This document shows, one piece after another, positions 24,660-37,060 of a stretch of 64,000 nt of DNA (the first letter of the stretch is position 1; every line of letters starts with the position of its first letter). A program made the position numbers and the translations under genes. The notes beneath the pieces were generated by a model. It searched no databases, had not been told where the DNA came from, and worked only from the letters and a program-made list of their open reading frames with translations. The stretch covers positions 806,001-870,000 of the forward strand of contig JAFCMP010000013.1 in assembly GCA_017506865.1 (NCBI GenBank), written 5' to 3'. The stretch is from Tribonema minus (taxonomy: Eukaryota > Sar > Xanthophyceae > Tribonematales > Tribonemataceae).

Positions 24660-27051
24660 CTTACTTTAGGCGTATAGCATGAACAGCTTTGTAAGCTACA
24701 GTGTAGTTGACCCTGATTGGCTCGAAGACCGAGACTACGCGGTGCCGCCACTAACACGACATTTGCCATAGGCAGGTAGGTAGGGCAGCAGCTGCGCATG
24801 CGCACTATCAGAGATGCTGCTTGTGCATTATTTCCGCCACCAGTACAAATGGCATTCGGCTGCACTGATTCAACTGCCCAACAACTGCTGGGCGCCGTTC
24901 TCAAATCTAGTCAAGTGGCCTGTATAATACAACTGGCGCTAGTAGCTGCGCATGCAGCACGGCATCATCTTAGCTGCACAGCGGTTGAGTGTTAGAAAAT
25001 CGTGCAATTAATTGGGTTCGTCGATGATGAAACAGTGCCTACACTATTTGCGAGCACAGACACATTTCAGTTGCGTGCAACTTGAAGCGCGGAATTTCAC
25101 AACGTAGGTACGCGTCAAGGACAACAAATCTGCCGACATCACTTCTTTCAGACCACTTGCCAAAACTAGCTCATCGAATCTGCACAATGCTGAATGACAT
25201 TGCCTGCTGCAAGGCGCCTGCCACGTACGTGAGCATCTGAACATATGACATCCACATCAACTCAGGCGCAACACAATCTACTACCACCAACAGAAAGAAA
25301 GGCATGGGTCACATTGTAGAGCGCAAGCATATCAAGCCAAGACGCATGGTGCAATGAGTCTCAGCGCTGCTTGGAAATGAGCCAACGTGGCATTTTTGTT
25401 ACCTGGAGCTTGGGGCCGAGACGCAAAGCAGCGAGCATGCCTGCCACCACCAGAGCAATACGCAACACTAGCGACACCAGTGGATCACCCATGCATTCCT
25501 TCTTGACGCGGCGGCGGCGGCTCCTCTCCTCCTCTCTGCGACACTTCAATTTTATTCACACTCCTAGCCGGGGAGCGTCACCAGCAGGCAGTTGAACACC
25601 TCTCAGTAGTAGATAGTAGCCGTAGCCTCAAACGTCAGATGCTTGCCTGTGCAGCGCGGCCGCAAAACAAGGACAGGGTGCCCGACCCCTTGCTTGAAGC
25701 AGCAACTCATCGACGACGTGGGCCAGTACCAAAGCTGTCTTTTCCAGCAGTACTGTGAACAAGACACTCATGAGCTCGACAAGTGTGCAGCAGGGCAGCG
25801 CAGATGCTTACAGCGCCAGACAAGGTGTGCCACACCTCGCAACTCTGCTTTTCACTAAGCGAGTCGCAGTACTTCAACGTCAAGCTAAGAAGCGTGCCTG
25901 ACCCCTATCTGAACTTTCGCCAACACCAACCTTGCTGACAATTTGCAGTAGTCGTAGACTCAATGTCAAATGGCTTGCCTGAGCAGCGCGGCTGCAAAGC
26001 TAGACCAGGATGCCCGACCGGTATCATCAAGCAACATCGGCCAGCACCGGAAGCATGTCCAGCGTACTGTAAACAGTGCAGCAAAGAATCCTTTCTTGCC
26101 TACACCGCAAGACAGGGTGTGCACAAACTCTACCAGCAAGACAGCGGCCATGATTTAGTCGGAAACAAGTGGATCGAGGGCGCCATTGCAGTTGCGCACG
26201 CTTGCAGGTGCAGCACCATGTGCAGGTCCTTTAGCGCTTGTGAAAATGTATGTAGAGTGTGCCTCCTGCTATTAAGCGTTTCTGCGCCTGTGCTAAGACG
26301 CAAACCCACCCTGTGTGTTAGCACGCACTGCTAGAAGAAACGACACATGTAGCGTTCAGACAACCCACATGTGTACATTAAAGAGCAAGGACAGGATGCA
26401 TGCTGTTGCTCGCTACAGTAACTCTCTGTCCGCACCAGCAGAGTACAATGCAGTCATGCCGACATGTGCAGCAGCCACAAGATTCACAGCGTTTGACAGG
26501 GTGATCAACAGCGCGTCCATTGGAAGCCCTTTACAACCTGCCTGGGCCGGTGACATCAAGTCAATGTCAGCCAAACTGTCGCGATGTTGCCAGTAATTTG
26601 GCAGCTTCCCAGGAGGGCCGGGATAGTAGCCGGCTGCGACAGGGTTCCCGGCAGCAACAGCCGCTGTTGTCCTTCACCGAGCCGCTGGCGCATTTGGCTG
26701 AAGCAGCTAGGGAGACCAACGGGCTTGTGCGCGCAGTAAATGTTGCTAGCGCTTCTGTACGATGTGCGTCCCGTTCAAATGATATCTTCGCTGCCGCCGC
26801 GCCCAGCTGCATTTGCGGGCACAAGGGCCGGCGCGCGCGCACACACCCAACTTCAACATCAATCTTGCCGATGATCAGGTCATGGAGACGTGCTGACCAT
26901 GTCCTGGGGCAGCATTCACCCTTTTGCAACGGCAACTACTTCGAGTGCTGTAAAACTGCAACGAAATCGTCGGTTTCGCCAGTTGACTGATGAGCTCCGG
27001 TCTTTAGTGGCCTTGCATTGTTGCCCAGTGTCTAGACGATGGCGGCCACCA
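24660..27051. other. Intergenic between GT-like gene and GSR
   Basis: No gene is established here. A diverged direct repeat of ~200 bp lies at about 25640-25790 and 25970-26110 (shared cagcgcggc and gcccgaccc blocks). On -, 25403-25492 encodes MGDPLVSLVLRIALVVAGM followed by LAALRLGPKLQ and a gtaac donor. This could be a first exon with a membrane segment, but I find no continuation. The region presumably holds the GSR promoter. Confidence 0.4.
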
Positions 27052-30000
27052 TCACAGGCCATTCAGCCGGTTCACAGCTTCGCGCCACTTGGGCACCCAC
27101 TCACGGTGCACGAGGTCGGAGAGCTGCGAGCAGACAAAGCACGCATTGCATTATGTCATGCCAGATTCACGAGGTGGAGTCATGACAAATCCTTGCATAA
27201 AACCACTCTCTGCGGCATCTGGGTGATACAGTGCCTCCTCGACGTCATCTCAACAGGTTGCCCATACGCCTGAGCGGCGGCACCGCACAGGAGTCGTCAT
27301 TGGGAGAAGTCATCTATAGGTGGCCTTAGTGACCTGATTGATACTGTAAGCTAGCGCAAAAGTACACGCGCGTTTGCTGCCGCCTTGCTGAACTTATACG
27401 GTCCCGTGGTGTCAAGAGGGATGACTGTTTGACGCAGATGGGCCTGCAGCTGCACATCCTGCGCCTAAACTACTGTGCTGGGATTGGCGCACCAGTGCAA
27501 GCGATGAGCCGCACCCAACGACCAACATTTCTCCTCAACAGCTGCCTGGGCGCCAAAGCGATGTACAAGATCAACTTCAAATACTCTTAAAGTACTTTGA
27601 GTAGAAGTATGACTTGTCACCTAGAGCTCTACGATATTTTGATTCGTTTTCATGACTGATACCACACTGGGCATCTCCACAAACAGCATTGTGAATAAGG
27701 TGGGCGCACTGCAAGTCGTCAGTACAGGACCTATTGGACTTTGGCGCTTTCTGTAGTCGCCTGACTGACTTGCGGCGGGCGCAGTGCAGCACCAAACCCC
27801 ACCGGCGGTGTCCGTCAACATTTGTATTTAGCTGACTGAAGTTGATGTTTGAAGTTGACTCACCTCTGGGCAGCGGTCGTACTGCACCACCGCCGACACG
27901 CCTGCCGTCCTGGTTGAGAACCTGAACGTCGGCGTCCTGGTGTCAACATTTGAAGTTAGCATTTGAAGTTGGCCCACGCAGTGACTCACCTCTGGGCAGC
28001 GATCGTACTGGTGCACCACCGCTGACACGCTGCCGTCCTGGTTGAGAAGAGACCTTAGTGTTACCATTTGAAGTGAACGTTTGAAGTTGACTCACCTCTG
28101 GGCAGCGGTCGTACTGGTGCACCACCGCCGACACGCTGCCGTCCTGGTTGATGACCTGACCGTCGGCGTCTTGCAGCAGCGGCCGCGTGGGCAGGTCGGC
28201 GCCGTCGCCGTCGTGGCCCGGCGAGCAGTTGGCGCCCACCGTGTTGACGGGCCCGAACCCTACGTACACGAAGAGCGCGGAGTCTTCAGTGTCAAGTGGC
28301 GCAAGGCAAGTGTGGATGAGAATGGATTCTGAATTCTGCCATGGTCAATGAGAATGAATTCTGCCATGGCCACAGTTGCCCAAGAGCAGTTGGCGCCCAC
28401 TGTGTTGACGGGCCCGAACCGTACATGTATGTACAGAGAGGGGCGGAGTCTTCAGTGTCAAGCTACAGTAATGTTCGTGGCGCAAGGTTGTGAATGGATT
28501 CTGCCGGCGAGCAGTTGGCGCCGACCGCGTTGACCGGCCCGAATCCCACATGTATGTAGAGTGAGCGCAGAGTCTTCAGTGTCTAGCTACTTAGTGTTCG
28601 TGGCGCTAAGTACGCAATCGTCAATACTGTAAGCCATGAGAGGTGCTCAACAGTGGATTCTGCCGGCGAGCAGTTGGCGCCGACCATGTTGACCGGCCCG
28701 AACCCTACGCCCACAGAGAGCGCGGAGTGTGCAGTGTCAAGCTAGTGATTGCGAGGCAGGTTTGTGAAGAAGCCATGAGAGGTGTGGTGATGTGAATGAA
28801 TTCTGCCGGCAAGCAGTTGGCGCCGATCGCAAAGATGGGCCCGAACCGTAAATGTACATAGCTAGTGATTCCGAGGCAGGTTTGTGAAGAAGCCATGAGA
28901 GGTGTGGTGATGTGAATGAAAAACTGCCGGCAAGCAGTTGGCGCCGATCGCAGTGACGGGCCCGAACCGTAAATGTACATACAGAAAGAACAGGGCTCCC
29001 GATTTGAAGCTAATTCACATGGCGACAAGTATCCATCTGCCATGAGACTACTCGGTGGTGTTAATGATGCCCGCCGTCGCCCGCCTCTGTTACAGGTCGT
29101 GACTGTCATGAAAGTGTTCGAGCGTGAAGCAAGCATGTATCGCCGTGCGCTTCAGTGAACGCTTGCTGTTGTGCGGCAGGAGGTTCGCCTGGGGAGCAGT
29201 TGAAGCACCGGTTTTTCACGGGCCCAGCCCCTACGCACACACTCTTAGCACAGGGCCCCCAAGGGCCTCCAGTTGAAGCACATTGACACATCATTGAGCT
29301 GCTGAGGGTGTTGCAGAGATCAGAAAATTTGGAGCCTCCGGCCCGCTTTTCCCAGGGAGCCGTCGGCGCAGACCACGTGGACGGGGTCAACCCATATTTA
29401 TGTATGTATACAAAGAGAACAGCGCGTTTCTGGTTCAAGGAACGAACGATGCCAATGGTTCAAATTCCAGTACTCCTTTTCCGCCATCTTGAAAGAGTGG
29501 TGTACTGGCGTGAAAAAGTGCGTCGTTGCCCGCTGCGACCGGCGGGCGGTTGAGGCGGCTGCGTTAGAGACTCTACTCGTGCGGAGACTCTACTTACACG
29601 TCACCCACCGTGAGACTTGCCTGCGACTGACTTAACCCTAATCCTAACCCTACCCCTAACCCTACTGGTCTGACCTGCGCAGGCGGCTCCGTCTCTGCGC
29701 TGTGCAGTACTTGCTGAAGCGTGCTGCAGCCGCACACTATCAAGGAAGCCAGAGCGCACAAATCAACACGAAGCGGAGCATCACCACTTACCGTTGGGCT
29801 CGATCGACGTCTCCAGCTCGACCAGCAGGCCGGCGTACACAATGTAGTTGTGGATGCCCTGCGCGCGCGGTCGTTGCAGGTGCGGCAGCGATCAGCTTGC
29901 GCGGCTCAGCGCAGCGGTTACAAGTTGCGAGGTACAGCGCAGCTGTCGAGTTGTACTGCTCAACCCGCGGTCAAGTTGCAAAGCTCAGCACAGCAGTCGT

Positions 30001-33000
30001 GTTGCAATGCTCAGCACACCATGTTGCAAAGCTCAGAAGGTTGCACGACTCAACAAACCACTTGTCAAGTGCTACAACTCAAACACGAGTTGCACGGCTC
30101 AGCACAGGGGACAAGTTGCACGGCTCAGCACAGTGGTCATGCTGCACGGCTCAGCACAGCGCTCAAGCTGCGCAGCGGTCACAGGTGCACAGCTCAGCTG
30201 CAACCAAGCCAGTCAGTGCCGCGCGTTAAACGCCAGCGCGCTGTTGCCAAGTAGTGCAACTCAAGGCCCTGGGAGGGCGAGACTGGCCTGCAGGCGGGCG
30301 TCCACAGGCAAGCCTCAGTAGTTCAACATCTACTTCAAGTGTGACGCTCACCTGATCCACGCCCATCGTCCGGCAGCCCGTGCGACGCTGCTCCGGCGTG
30401 CCGTTCTCGAGCTGGTGTTTGAGCGCGTGCAAGAACACGTGCAGGTACTGCCACATGCCGCGGCCCGCGCCGAGCGTCGCTCCTGAAATTCAAGTTCAAC
30501 AAGCAACGGCAGAATGGATGTGTTGGAGGGGTGAAGGCAAGGAGGGGAGGGGGGGGGGCGGGTATTCTATCATTGGCGTATGGTCAGGATCACGTGATGA
30601 AAGGCCGTGTGTGGAGTCACAGAGTACTTCCTGTTGAAGTTGTGACTTCGCCGGGTGCGGCTGTCCAGATCCGCGTGCACGTTTACGATGCATAAGGCGA
30701 CGCTCGCACGACAACGAGGTCAGCAGCCCCGTCCGTGCACACCGACGCAGGCGTTGAGCCTTGCACGCTAGCCCTAACCCTAAACCTAACACTAACGCTG
30801 ACCCTAACCCCCACAAAAGTGCTATCAGCGAATGCGCCGCTGCTGCCGGTGCCCGAAGAATGACCGCGAAGTGGCGCGTGCGGCGCACTCGAGATGGGAG
30901 CAGAGCGCCAATCAGCGAACGCACCGAGACCACTGTTGAAAACGCTGAATGACAACCGCCAACTGGCGCGGGCTGCGCAGTACAGTGCGCGCTCGAAATA
31001 GGGGGCGCTTGCGCTGACGGCCGCCGCCGCTTTGACGTCGAGCGCTGCTGGTGCAAAGCACGCGCCCCCAAGCGACGCTGGATCTCAGGGGGGACATGGG
31101 GGGCGCTGAGCACTGTGGACGAAGCAGACGCCCCCCCAAGCGACGCTGGCTCTCAGGGGGTGAAATGCAGGGGGGAAGGGGGGGGGGGCAAACTGCGCTG
31201 AGCAATGTGTTCCGCGACCTGAGCAGGTGACGGGGTAGGACTCCATGTCCCCCAAGCGACAATGGCTCTCAGGGGGGCGATGGCGGGGGGCAAACTACGC
31301 AGAGCACTGTGTACACTGCGAAGCAGGCGCCCCCAAGCGACTCTGGCTCTCAGGGGGGTAATGGGGGGGGGGGGGGGGGGCACACTGCACTGAGCACTGT
31401 GGAGAACTCACCTGAGCAAGTGACGGGGTAGGACTCCATGCCCTTGACGACGTCATCGCCAAAGCAGGACGCGATCCAGGAGGAGCTGAAGTTCCAGTAG
31501 GTGCTGGTGAGGATGTAGCCCGACTCCTGCAGCGGCGCGCAGGGGGGGGTGGGGGGGGGGTTGCAGGAGGGGGGGGGGGCAAATCAGCGCACTGGACATG
31601 CGTGCAGAGACGAGCGCAGAGAAAGCGCTTATGTAGCACATATCGCGGAACTAAGCGCTGAGTTTCACCATTCCAAGAGGTCACTGCACTGCAGTGCAGA
31701 CTCTCTGACGTGGGCGTGAACCACCGGACCGCGAACAGTCAACGCTCAGCAACGGGCGCCGCGCAGCACCCGGCCGTCAGCGTGTAGCCGCAAAGGTGTT
31801 CCACCGATATGACGAAGACATTGTTGCTTGGCACGAGCACTTGCGCGGCCGTCAGGTGTGTGGTCGCAAAAGTGTTCCATCGCGACATCAGCGGCCGTCA
31901 GCATGTGAGTGTGAAGCTGGTCCATAGCTACATGACGAGCCTCTGTCACTCGGCGCAAGCAGCGCTTGAGCAACGCACCCCCTTGAAAGCGGGATTGACA
32001 GTTGGTCGTGCAGGTCATGTGTGTGCCGCCTGCGCCGCGTCTCGCGGGCGAGACAGAGCGGCTCCGCCGTCACGCCAGCCCGCGCGATGTGAAGCCTACC
32101 TACATGAGAGGCGGTTGGAATGCAGGACGGTGAAGCGGGGGGTGCCACAAGGGGACAACACGTGTCGCCGCAAGACAGCGCACCCCCCAGGTGGTGCCCA
32201 GACCTAATTATGACCCCTACTCTCGGAAAACACTTTCCAAGACCCACCTGGGATACAACTAGGGTCTTATCGCGCAGCCCGCGGAACGGGCGGCGCTAGA
32301 GGAAAGCATCGCGGAAGTCGGCAATCAGCATCACAGGCTCCAGTCTACGCCGTAACCCTAGCCCTAGCCCTAATTGCCGACCCTAGGGCTTGACACTAGC
32401 CCTACGCAGAGCGCGGGCTCACCTGTGACACAACAAGGTTTTTACCGCACAGGTCGCGGAACGGGTGGTGCTGGAAGAACGCGTCGCGGAAATCCGCGAT
32501 GAGCATCCTGGGCTCAAGCCTGCACCCTGACCCTAGCCCTAAACCTAGCCCTAATTTCAGCACTATGGCTTAACACTAACCCTACGTAGCACGCTCGCTC
32601 ACCTGGGATACAACCAGGTTGTTGTCGCGCGGGGCGCGGAACGGGTAGCGCTGGAAGAGCACAAACCAGCAATTAGCACGAGCTCGAGTCCACACCCCAA
32701 CCCTAGCCTCAATCTTACTACTTAGAAGTATCATGCTCAAGGTATGCAAGGTATGTACTGTTTTTCTCCCCCAAAAGCTCTCTATTCACCTGTGAGACGA
32801 CGAGGTTTCTGCCGCGCAGGTCGCGAAACGGGTGGCGCTGGAGGTACGCATCGCGGAAGTCCGCAATGAGTACGCCAACCCTAAGCCTGTCCGTAGCACA
32901 CGGTTCGAAATGTTGACTTCCTCCCCCAAGCGCTCTCAACGCACCTGTGAAATGACGAGGTTCTTGCCGCGCAGGTCGCGGAACGGGTGGCGCTGGAAGG

Positions 33001-36000
33001 ACGCGTCGCGAAAATCCGCAATGAGCACGGGCTCGAGGCTCAAGGCGCCGACGCCCGCCCTGACCACAGTATCATACTATATAGGAACTCAAGCAAACAA
33101 ACCCTGCACGCACCTGTGAGACGACGAGGTTCTTGCCGCGCAGGTCGCGGAACGGGTGGCGCTGGAAGAATGCGTCGCGGAAGTCTGCAATCAACACGGG
33201 CTCGAGTCTGCACCCTACTACCCCTAGCCCTAATTCCAACCCTAGCGCTTGACACAAACCCTACGCAGAGTGCGCGCTCACCTGAGAGACAACGAGGTTC
33301 TTGCCGCGCAGGTCGCGGAACGGGTGGCGCTGGAAGTACGCGTCGCGAAAATCCGCAATCAGCACGGGCTCGAGGCTGGTGGGGCCGACGCCGGCGGCGT
33401 GCAGCGCCTCGCGGTAGAAGAAGTAGCGCGCGATGGAGACGTCAATGTCGCCGAATGCCGTCTTCATGCACACCCCGTGGCACGGCTCCTCGTCGGTGTG
33501 GAACGTCTCCACCGGCGCGTAGGAGACTTGAAGTTCGTGCAGCGCCTGCGGCGGGGCGGAGGGGGGGGATGTGGGGGGGGGGGGGGGGGGGGGCGATGTG
33601 GGGGAGCGGGAGGTTGAGATGACCGCACCCGTGTGCGCATGGGCGTGGCACGCTTCGAGGCTGTAGAGGGCTTGGGGCGTGCCGATCAGAGACTCTGCTT
33701 CAGATGCACATCATCGCACTAGTCCAACTTTCAGCTGGTGTCCTGTCTCGGCTGTTGTAGAGCGTCACCAATTGCGCAGTGTGAGCGGGAGCGCCGTATT
33801 GACGGCGTCTCGGGAGCCAGCATCGCAAGAGTAGCTGCCACGCCCTTCATCAAGCATTTTGTAAAACTTTCAGGGGTGACTGCGTCCGATTCCTGAACAA
33901 GCTGCCCTCGCGGCAGCATTGTGCACTTCGCACCGAGCAGGCATTCGGCGCCGGGGCGGGGAGGCTGCATCCGATTGTTAAAAGTGCTGCTACAGCATCA
34001 GCGTTGCGCATTTCGCACTGCGGAGCGTCAATGGCGCGTGAGATCTCTCTCTCTCTCCCTCTCTCTCTCTCTCTCTGGTATCGTCTACCGCCGCGGCCGC
34101 CTTCTACCCTGCTCTCGCCTTGCACCGTCACAAAAAACAAACTGGAAATCGCATGCAGTCAGCAGTCTGCCCATTGCCGCGTCTGTCCCCGCGTCCGCCC
34201 CCAACGCGCCCCTGTCATCTTTTACACCCCCCCCCCCTTCCCCCCTCCAATGGAGGGACAACGCAAATGATCAACGGTGCTCGGCCCCTGCCGAACCCCC
34301 CCTGCAGCCAAAGAAGCATCTCAGCGGTTGCCGCAACATACCTACCCCCTGACCCTGAGCGCTGCCGCCACTCACAGCCACGTCCCCCTCGCCCCGCTCC
34401 GGGTGCGCCCCGCATTCCCAACATACCTACCCCCTCCACCGCATTACCTGCCCTCCCCAATCAATACTGTCTGCTCTTGCAGCGCCCCCTGCCCCCCCCC
34501 CCCCCACACACCATCTGCCATGTGAGACACGCCTGCGCGACACCATCTGCTAACGGAACCACAGCACATCACCCGCCCTCCCCAATGCCGACCGTTCTCG
34601 CCGCGCCCCCGCCCCCCCGCTACACATACACCATCTGCCGTGCGGGACACGCGCCTGCAGATGCGACACACGCTATTGAGCGCTGCTGCCGCGCACTCAC
34701 CGCCGCGTCCGCCTTGCTCAGCTTCGGGTGCATGTCGCCAACCCCAATCATACCTACCTCCTCCGCAGCGCCCCCCCCCCCCCCCCCGCCCCCGATACTG
34801 ACTGCTGTCGCCGCGCCCCCCACCCCCGCCCCCCTCCCCCCTACTGCCGCGCGAGACACCCCCGCGCGACGCCAACCGCCCAGCACTGCGCCCGGGACCG
34901 TTTCGCGGATTGCAGAACGGCACCACACGAGCGCTGCCGCTGCGCAAACTCACCTCCTTGTCCGCGTCGCTCAGCTCCGAGTGCACCCCGCGCTCTCAAC
35001 ATACCTACCCCCATTTACTGCATCACCCGTCCTCCCCACAGTTGATCCACGGCGCTCGCCGCGCCCCCCGCCCCCCCAAACACACACGCCATCTGCTGCC
35101 GCAAGACACCCCTGCGCAGCACCAGCTGCCGCAACGCACTCACCTCCTTGTCCGCGTCGCTCAGCTCCGGGTGCACGCCGAGGATCACGCGCCCGCGGTA
35201 GCCGCTCGCGCGCAGCGACAGCAGGAACGCCGCGTTCGTCAGCGCGCCCGGACCGTACACGGCGAACGCGACCACGAGCCCCGGCTCCGCGTAGCTTGCG
35301 GCGCCCTCCGTGATGCGCAGCACACCGCCGCCGCCGCCGCGCCGCTGCGCTGCGCTGCCGCCGTCGAGCTGGCGCAGCGCCGCCGCTGCCGGTGTCGTGG
35401 CTTCGAGATGAGGTTCATTGTCGCCGCTGCCCGTCTGCGGACGGGAGCAGCGCGGCACGGCGCGAATCAGCGGCTGTAGGGGTTAGCGAGCGCTGAGCCA
35501 GGGGTCAGCAAGTGCTGAGCCAGGGACGTGCGCCTTCGCCTCGCTGTAGAACTTCAAGTTGGAAGTGCCTACGTAACTTCAAGTTTGATGAGCAGCGACG
35601 CTGCGGCTGCGTGGCTCTGAGGCATAAGGGTCTAGTTATTGTGCACTGCGCGAGAAGCAGCATGTCACCGCCGCACTGGCGAGCTGCTGTGATTGGAGCT
35701 CTGCATGAGAGCCTCCGCGAGCCTGCCTCTGCTGTGTGACGCCCGAATCAGCTGCAACGCCACGTTTTCCCGTTGCTTATGATTGAGTGACACTTGTTGT
35801 GTTTCCGAACCGCAACGCCTCCTTTAGGCATCAACCATTGCGAAGGATAGACATTTCGGCTTGCCAATGGGCTGTGCGTGTTTCTGCCATTGGCATTGCA
35901 GCTGTGCCGGTGATCATCAGCAGCAAGTGATGGGAAATACAGATGCCTCCCTGCAGGGTGATTCAAGGCAGTAACCTTCTGGGACCATCAATCGCTGGCC

Positions 36001-36453
36001 AATGACAGTCCCGACAAACTTTATCGACACCATCATGTCCGAGGTAGCTCGCAAAATCTCAGCACTCGCCGACAAATCACTGCTGCTTTGGTTGACAAGT
36101 GCTTGGCTCTGTAATGCAAAGTTGTTGCTTGTAAACAAGAGGCAGGTCAAGATGAGATTGTTCACGACACGGCGGAGCCCCTTTTTGCAATATAAACTGC
36201 AGCATGCAATGGTCGATGCTCAGAGATCGTGTGCGCTCGTGACACAGCTTAGATACATGCTGCAATGTGCATGCACAGGCTGCCTTGAGCAATGATGGAT
36301 CCGCATTCCGCTGACCTGCCCATCGTTTAACAGCGAAGCGCCCCAGAGATAGTCCTGCCTTTCCGCTGCAGCTGCTCCTGCCTCAGCTGATATCTGTTGC
36401 GCTGCATGAGCGCAGGGCAGCGTCCCGAGCAGTAGCAGCACCAGCAGCAACAT
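27052..36453 (-). CDS. Secretory glycosyltransferase-like protein, 8 exons
   Basis: Exons: 36316-36453, 35144-35434, 33282-33545, 31412-31526, 30352-30482, 29792-29858, 28096-28259, 27052-27123. Joined, they give 413 residues with all GT-AG junctions in phase. The N-terminus MLLLVLLLLGTLPCAHAA is a clear signal peptide, so the protein enters the ER. The body starts with VVAFAVYGPGALTNAAFLLS. It then has IADFRDAYFQRHPF (around 206-219), where D-x-x-D follows a hydrophobic strand as in metal/sugar-nucleotide sites, then PVTCSGATLG (266-274), MGVDQGIHNYIV (309-319) and NTVGANCSPG. This order matches a family of plant, algal and bacterial proteins annotated as nucleotide-diphospho-sugar transferase-like. 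I infer a Golgi/ER glycosyltransferase. Donor and acceptor sugars cannot be read from sequence. The start lies 608 bases after the PGK stop on the same strand. Confidence 0.85.
27613..27654 (-). repeat. Dispersed intronic element, copy d (partial)
   Basis: Reverse-strand copy of the first half of the element (acgaatcaaaatatcgtaga, then gctctaggtgacaag). It lies in the last intron of the glycosyltransferase-like gene. Confidence 0.65.
27855..28050 (-). repeat. Two copies of the GT exon 7 3' end plus donor
   Basis: Copies at about 27858-27940 and 27985-28045 repeat gactcacctctgggcagcg and the following block that encodes DGSVSAVVHQYDRCPE. Both lie downstream, in sense, of the real exon 28096-28259, and each keeps a gtgagt donor. 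Confidence 0.85.
28381..29410 (-). repeat. Array of about seven copies of the GT exon 7 5' end plus acceptor
   Basis: The block gcagttggcgccnaccgngt followed by tgacgggcccgaaccctac recurs at about 28387, 28510, 28670, 28815, 28935, 29197 and 29355. The real acceptor is at 28260. Each copy keeps the sense order acceptor, then the FGPVNTVGANCSPG coding, with growing divergence. 28745-28985 is itself a ~120-bp tandem duplication. Confidence 0.85.
29885..30200. repeat. Minisatellite in GT intron 5
   Basis: About ten degenerate units of 25-35 bp share caagttgcacggctcagca. They produce long low-complexity open frames on + (for example 29702-30321), which I regard as repeat artefacts. Confidence 0.8.
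31060..31385. repeat. Minisatellite with G-runs in GT intron 4
   Basis: About five units contain ccccaagcgacgctggctct, then cagggggg and a gcactgtg block. A partial copy of the exon 4 donor end (cctgagcaggtgacggggta) is embedded near 31220-31255. The array ends in a long G run at about 31362-31380. Confidence 0.8.
32245..33212 (-). repeat. Array of six copies of the GT exon 3 3' end plus donor, with telomere-like spacers
   Basis: Copies start near 33113, 32942, 32789, 32601, 32421 and 32245. Each repeats about 90 bases of the end of exon 3 (real exon 33282-33545) and the first bases of the intron. The three nearest copies remain open in the coding frame (IADFRDA, then FQRHPF or LQRHPF, then DLRG), with changes such as Tyr to Phe or Ser. 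Most spacers contain CCCTAA or CCCTAG units. Spacing is about 150-190 bases. Several copies also have an AG just upstream, so they look like exon cassettes. Confidence 0.9.
34040..34077. repeat. (CT)n microsatellite
   Basis: Almost pure CT dinucleotides with one CC interruption, in GT intron 2. Confidence 0.9.
34685..34995 (-). repeat. Copies of the GT exon 2 3' end plus donor
   Basis: The block cactcacctccttgtccgcg and the following tcgctcagctccgggtgcac at the end of exon 2 (35144-35434) recur at about 34945-34995 and, more diverged, at 34695-34740. They are embedded in C-rich sequence together with repeated caacatacctaccccc units. Confidence 0.8.
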
Positions 36454-37060
36454 CGCTGCCCCAGCGCTTTCACTGAGGCCGGTGAAAATCGATCAAGTTC
36501 AACTTGAGGGTGAAGTTTAAAAATCACCTGGGTTCACCAACAATCACTCCCCAAGAAAGAAGCTTGAAGTTGAGAAAGCGCTTCATCTAGATGCTGACGC
36601 ATGAAGATTGATTCTGTAGATGACAATTGCCGTTTGTGTGACCATGTGCCCTTATGGTCACATCTGGAAGGTAGTTCCAGGTTCACTCTGATCGGTGACC
36701 ACCTCTGCAGCCTACAGCCGTGCAATCAGTTCATTGCCACAATGCAAAGGCAATTTCGCAAACAAAGCCTAAAAGAGCGCCGCGCTGCAGCAAGCCCCGT
36801 AACAACCGGTGGGTGTTCATTGTTATTATTGTCACAACGTCACATTTGTTGAAATGCTGGTCGTGCGAGGAGGGTGCAAGCCCCCGCCACCTCCTGTGCG
36901 CAACGTTCATCGACAGGAAAACAAGCGATAAACCGTACAAACACAATCACTTCAACATTTCGGCGCGGCGTGTGCGCTGCTGCTGTCGCTACGGCACACG
37001 CGGTGGTGGCGCGGTCAGAGGACCCTGCTTTCAGCCCTGTTGGTAGCCCTACATCTAGGG
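36454..37060. other. Intergenic between PGK and GT-like gene
   Basis: This 607-base gap contains the 3' UTR of PGK and the promoter/5' UTR of the glycosyltransferase-like gene. I see no TATA box or clear poly(A) signal. Confidence 0.5.

Noticed and set aside
25361-25549. Possible membrane-protein first exon on - (MGDPLVSLVLRIALVVAGM)
   Set aside because: It has a donor and a hydrophobic stretch, but no second exon could be matched. Noted only within the intergenic entry.
28381-29410. Regularly spaced repeats resembling a CRISPR-like array
   Set aside because: The units are degenerate copies of an exon border in a eukaryotic intron, with unequal spacing and no cas genes.
29702-30321. Three overlapping 157-177-aa ORFs on + with GSAQ/AQHS repeats
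   Set aside because: They are readings of a ~30-bp minisatellite in all three frames.
34120-35313. 397-aa proline-rich ORF on +
   Set aside because: It lies antisense to GT exon 2 and its C-rich intron. The Pro-rich composition is produced by C-tracts and repeats, and no domain is visible.
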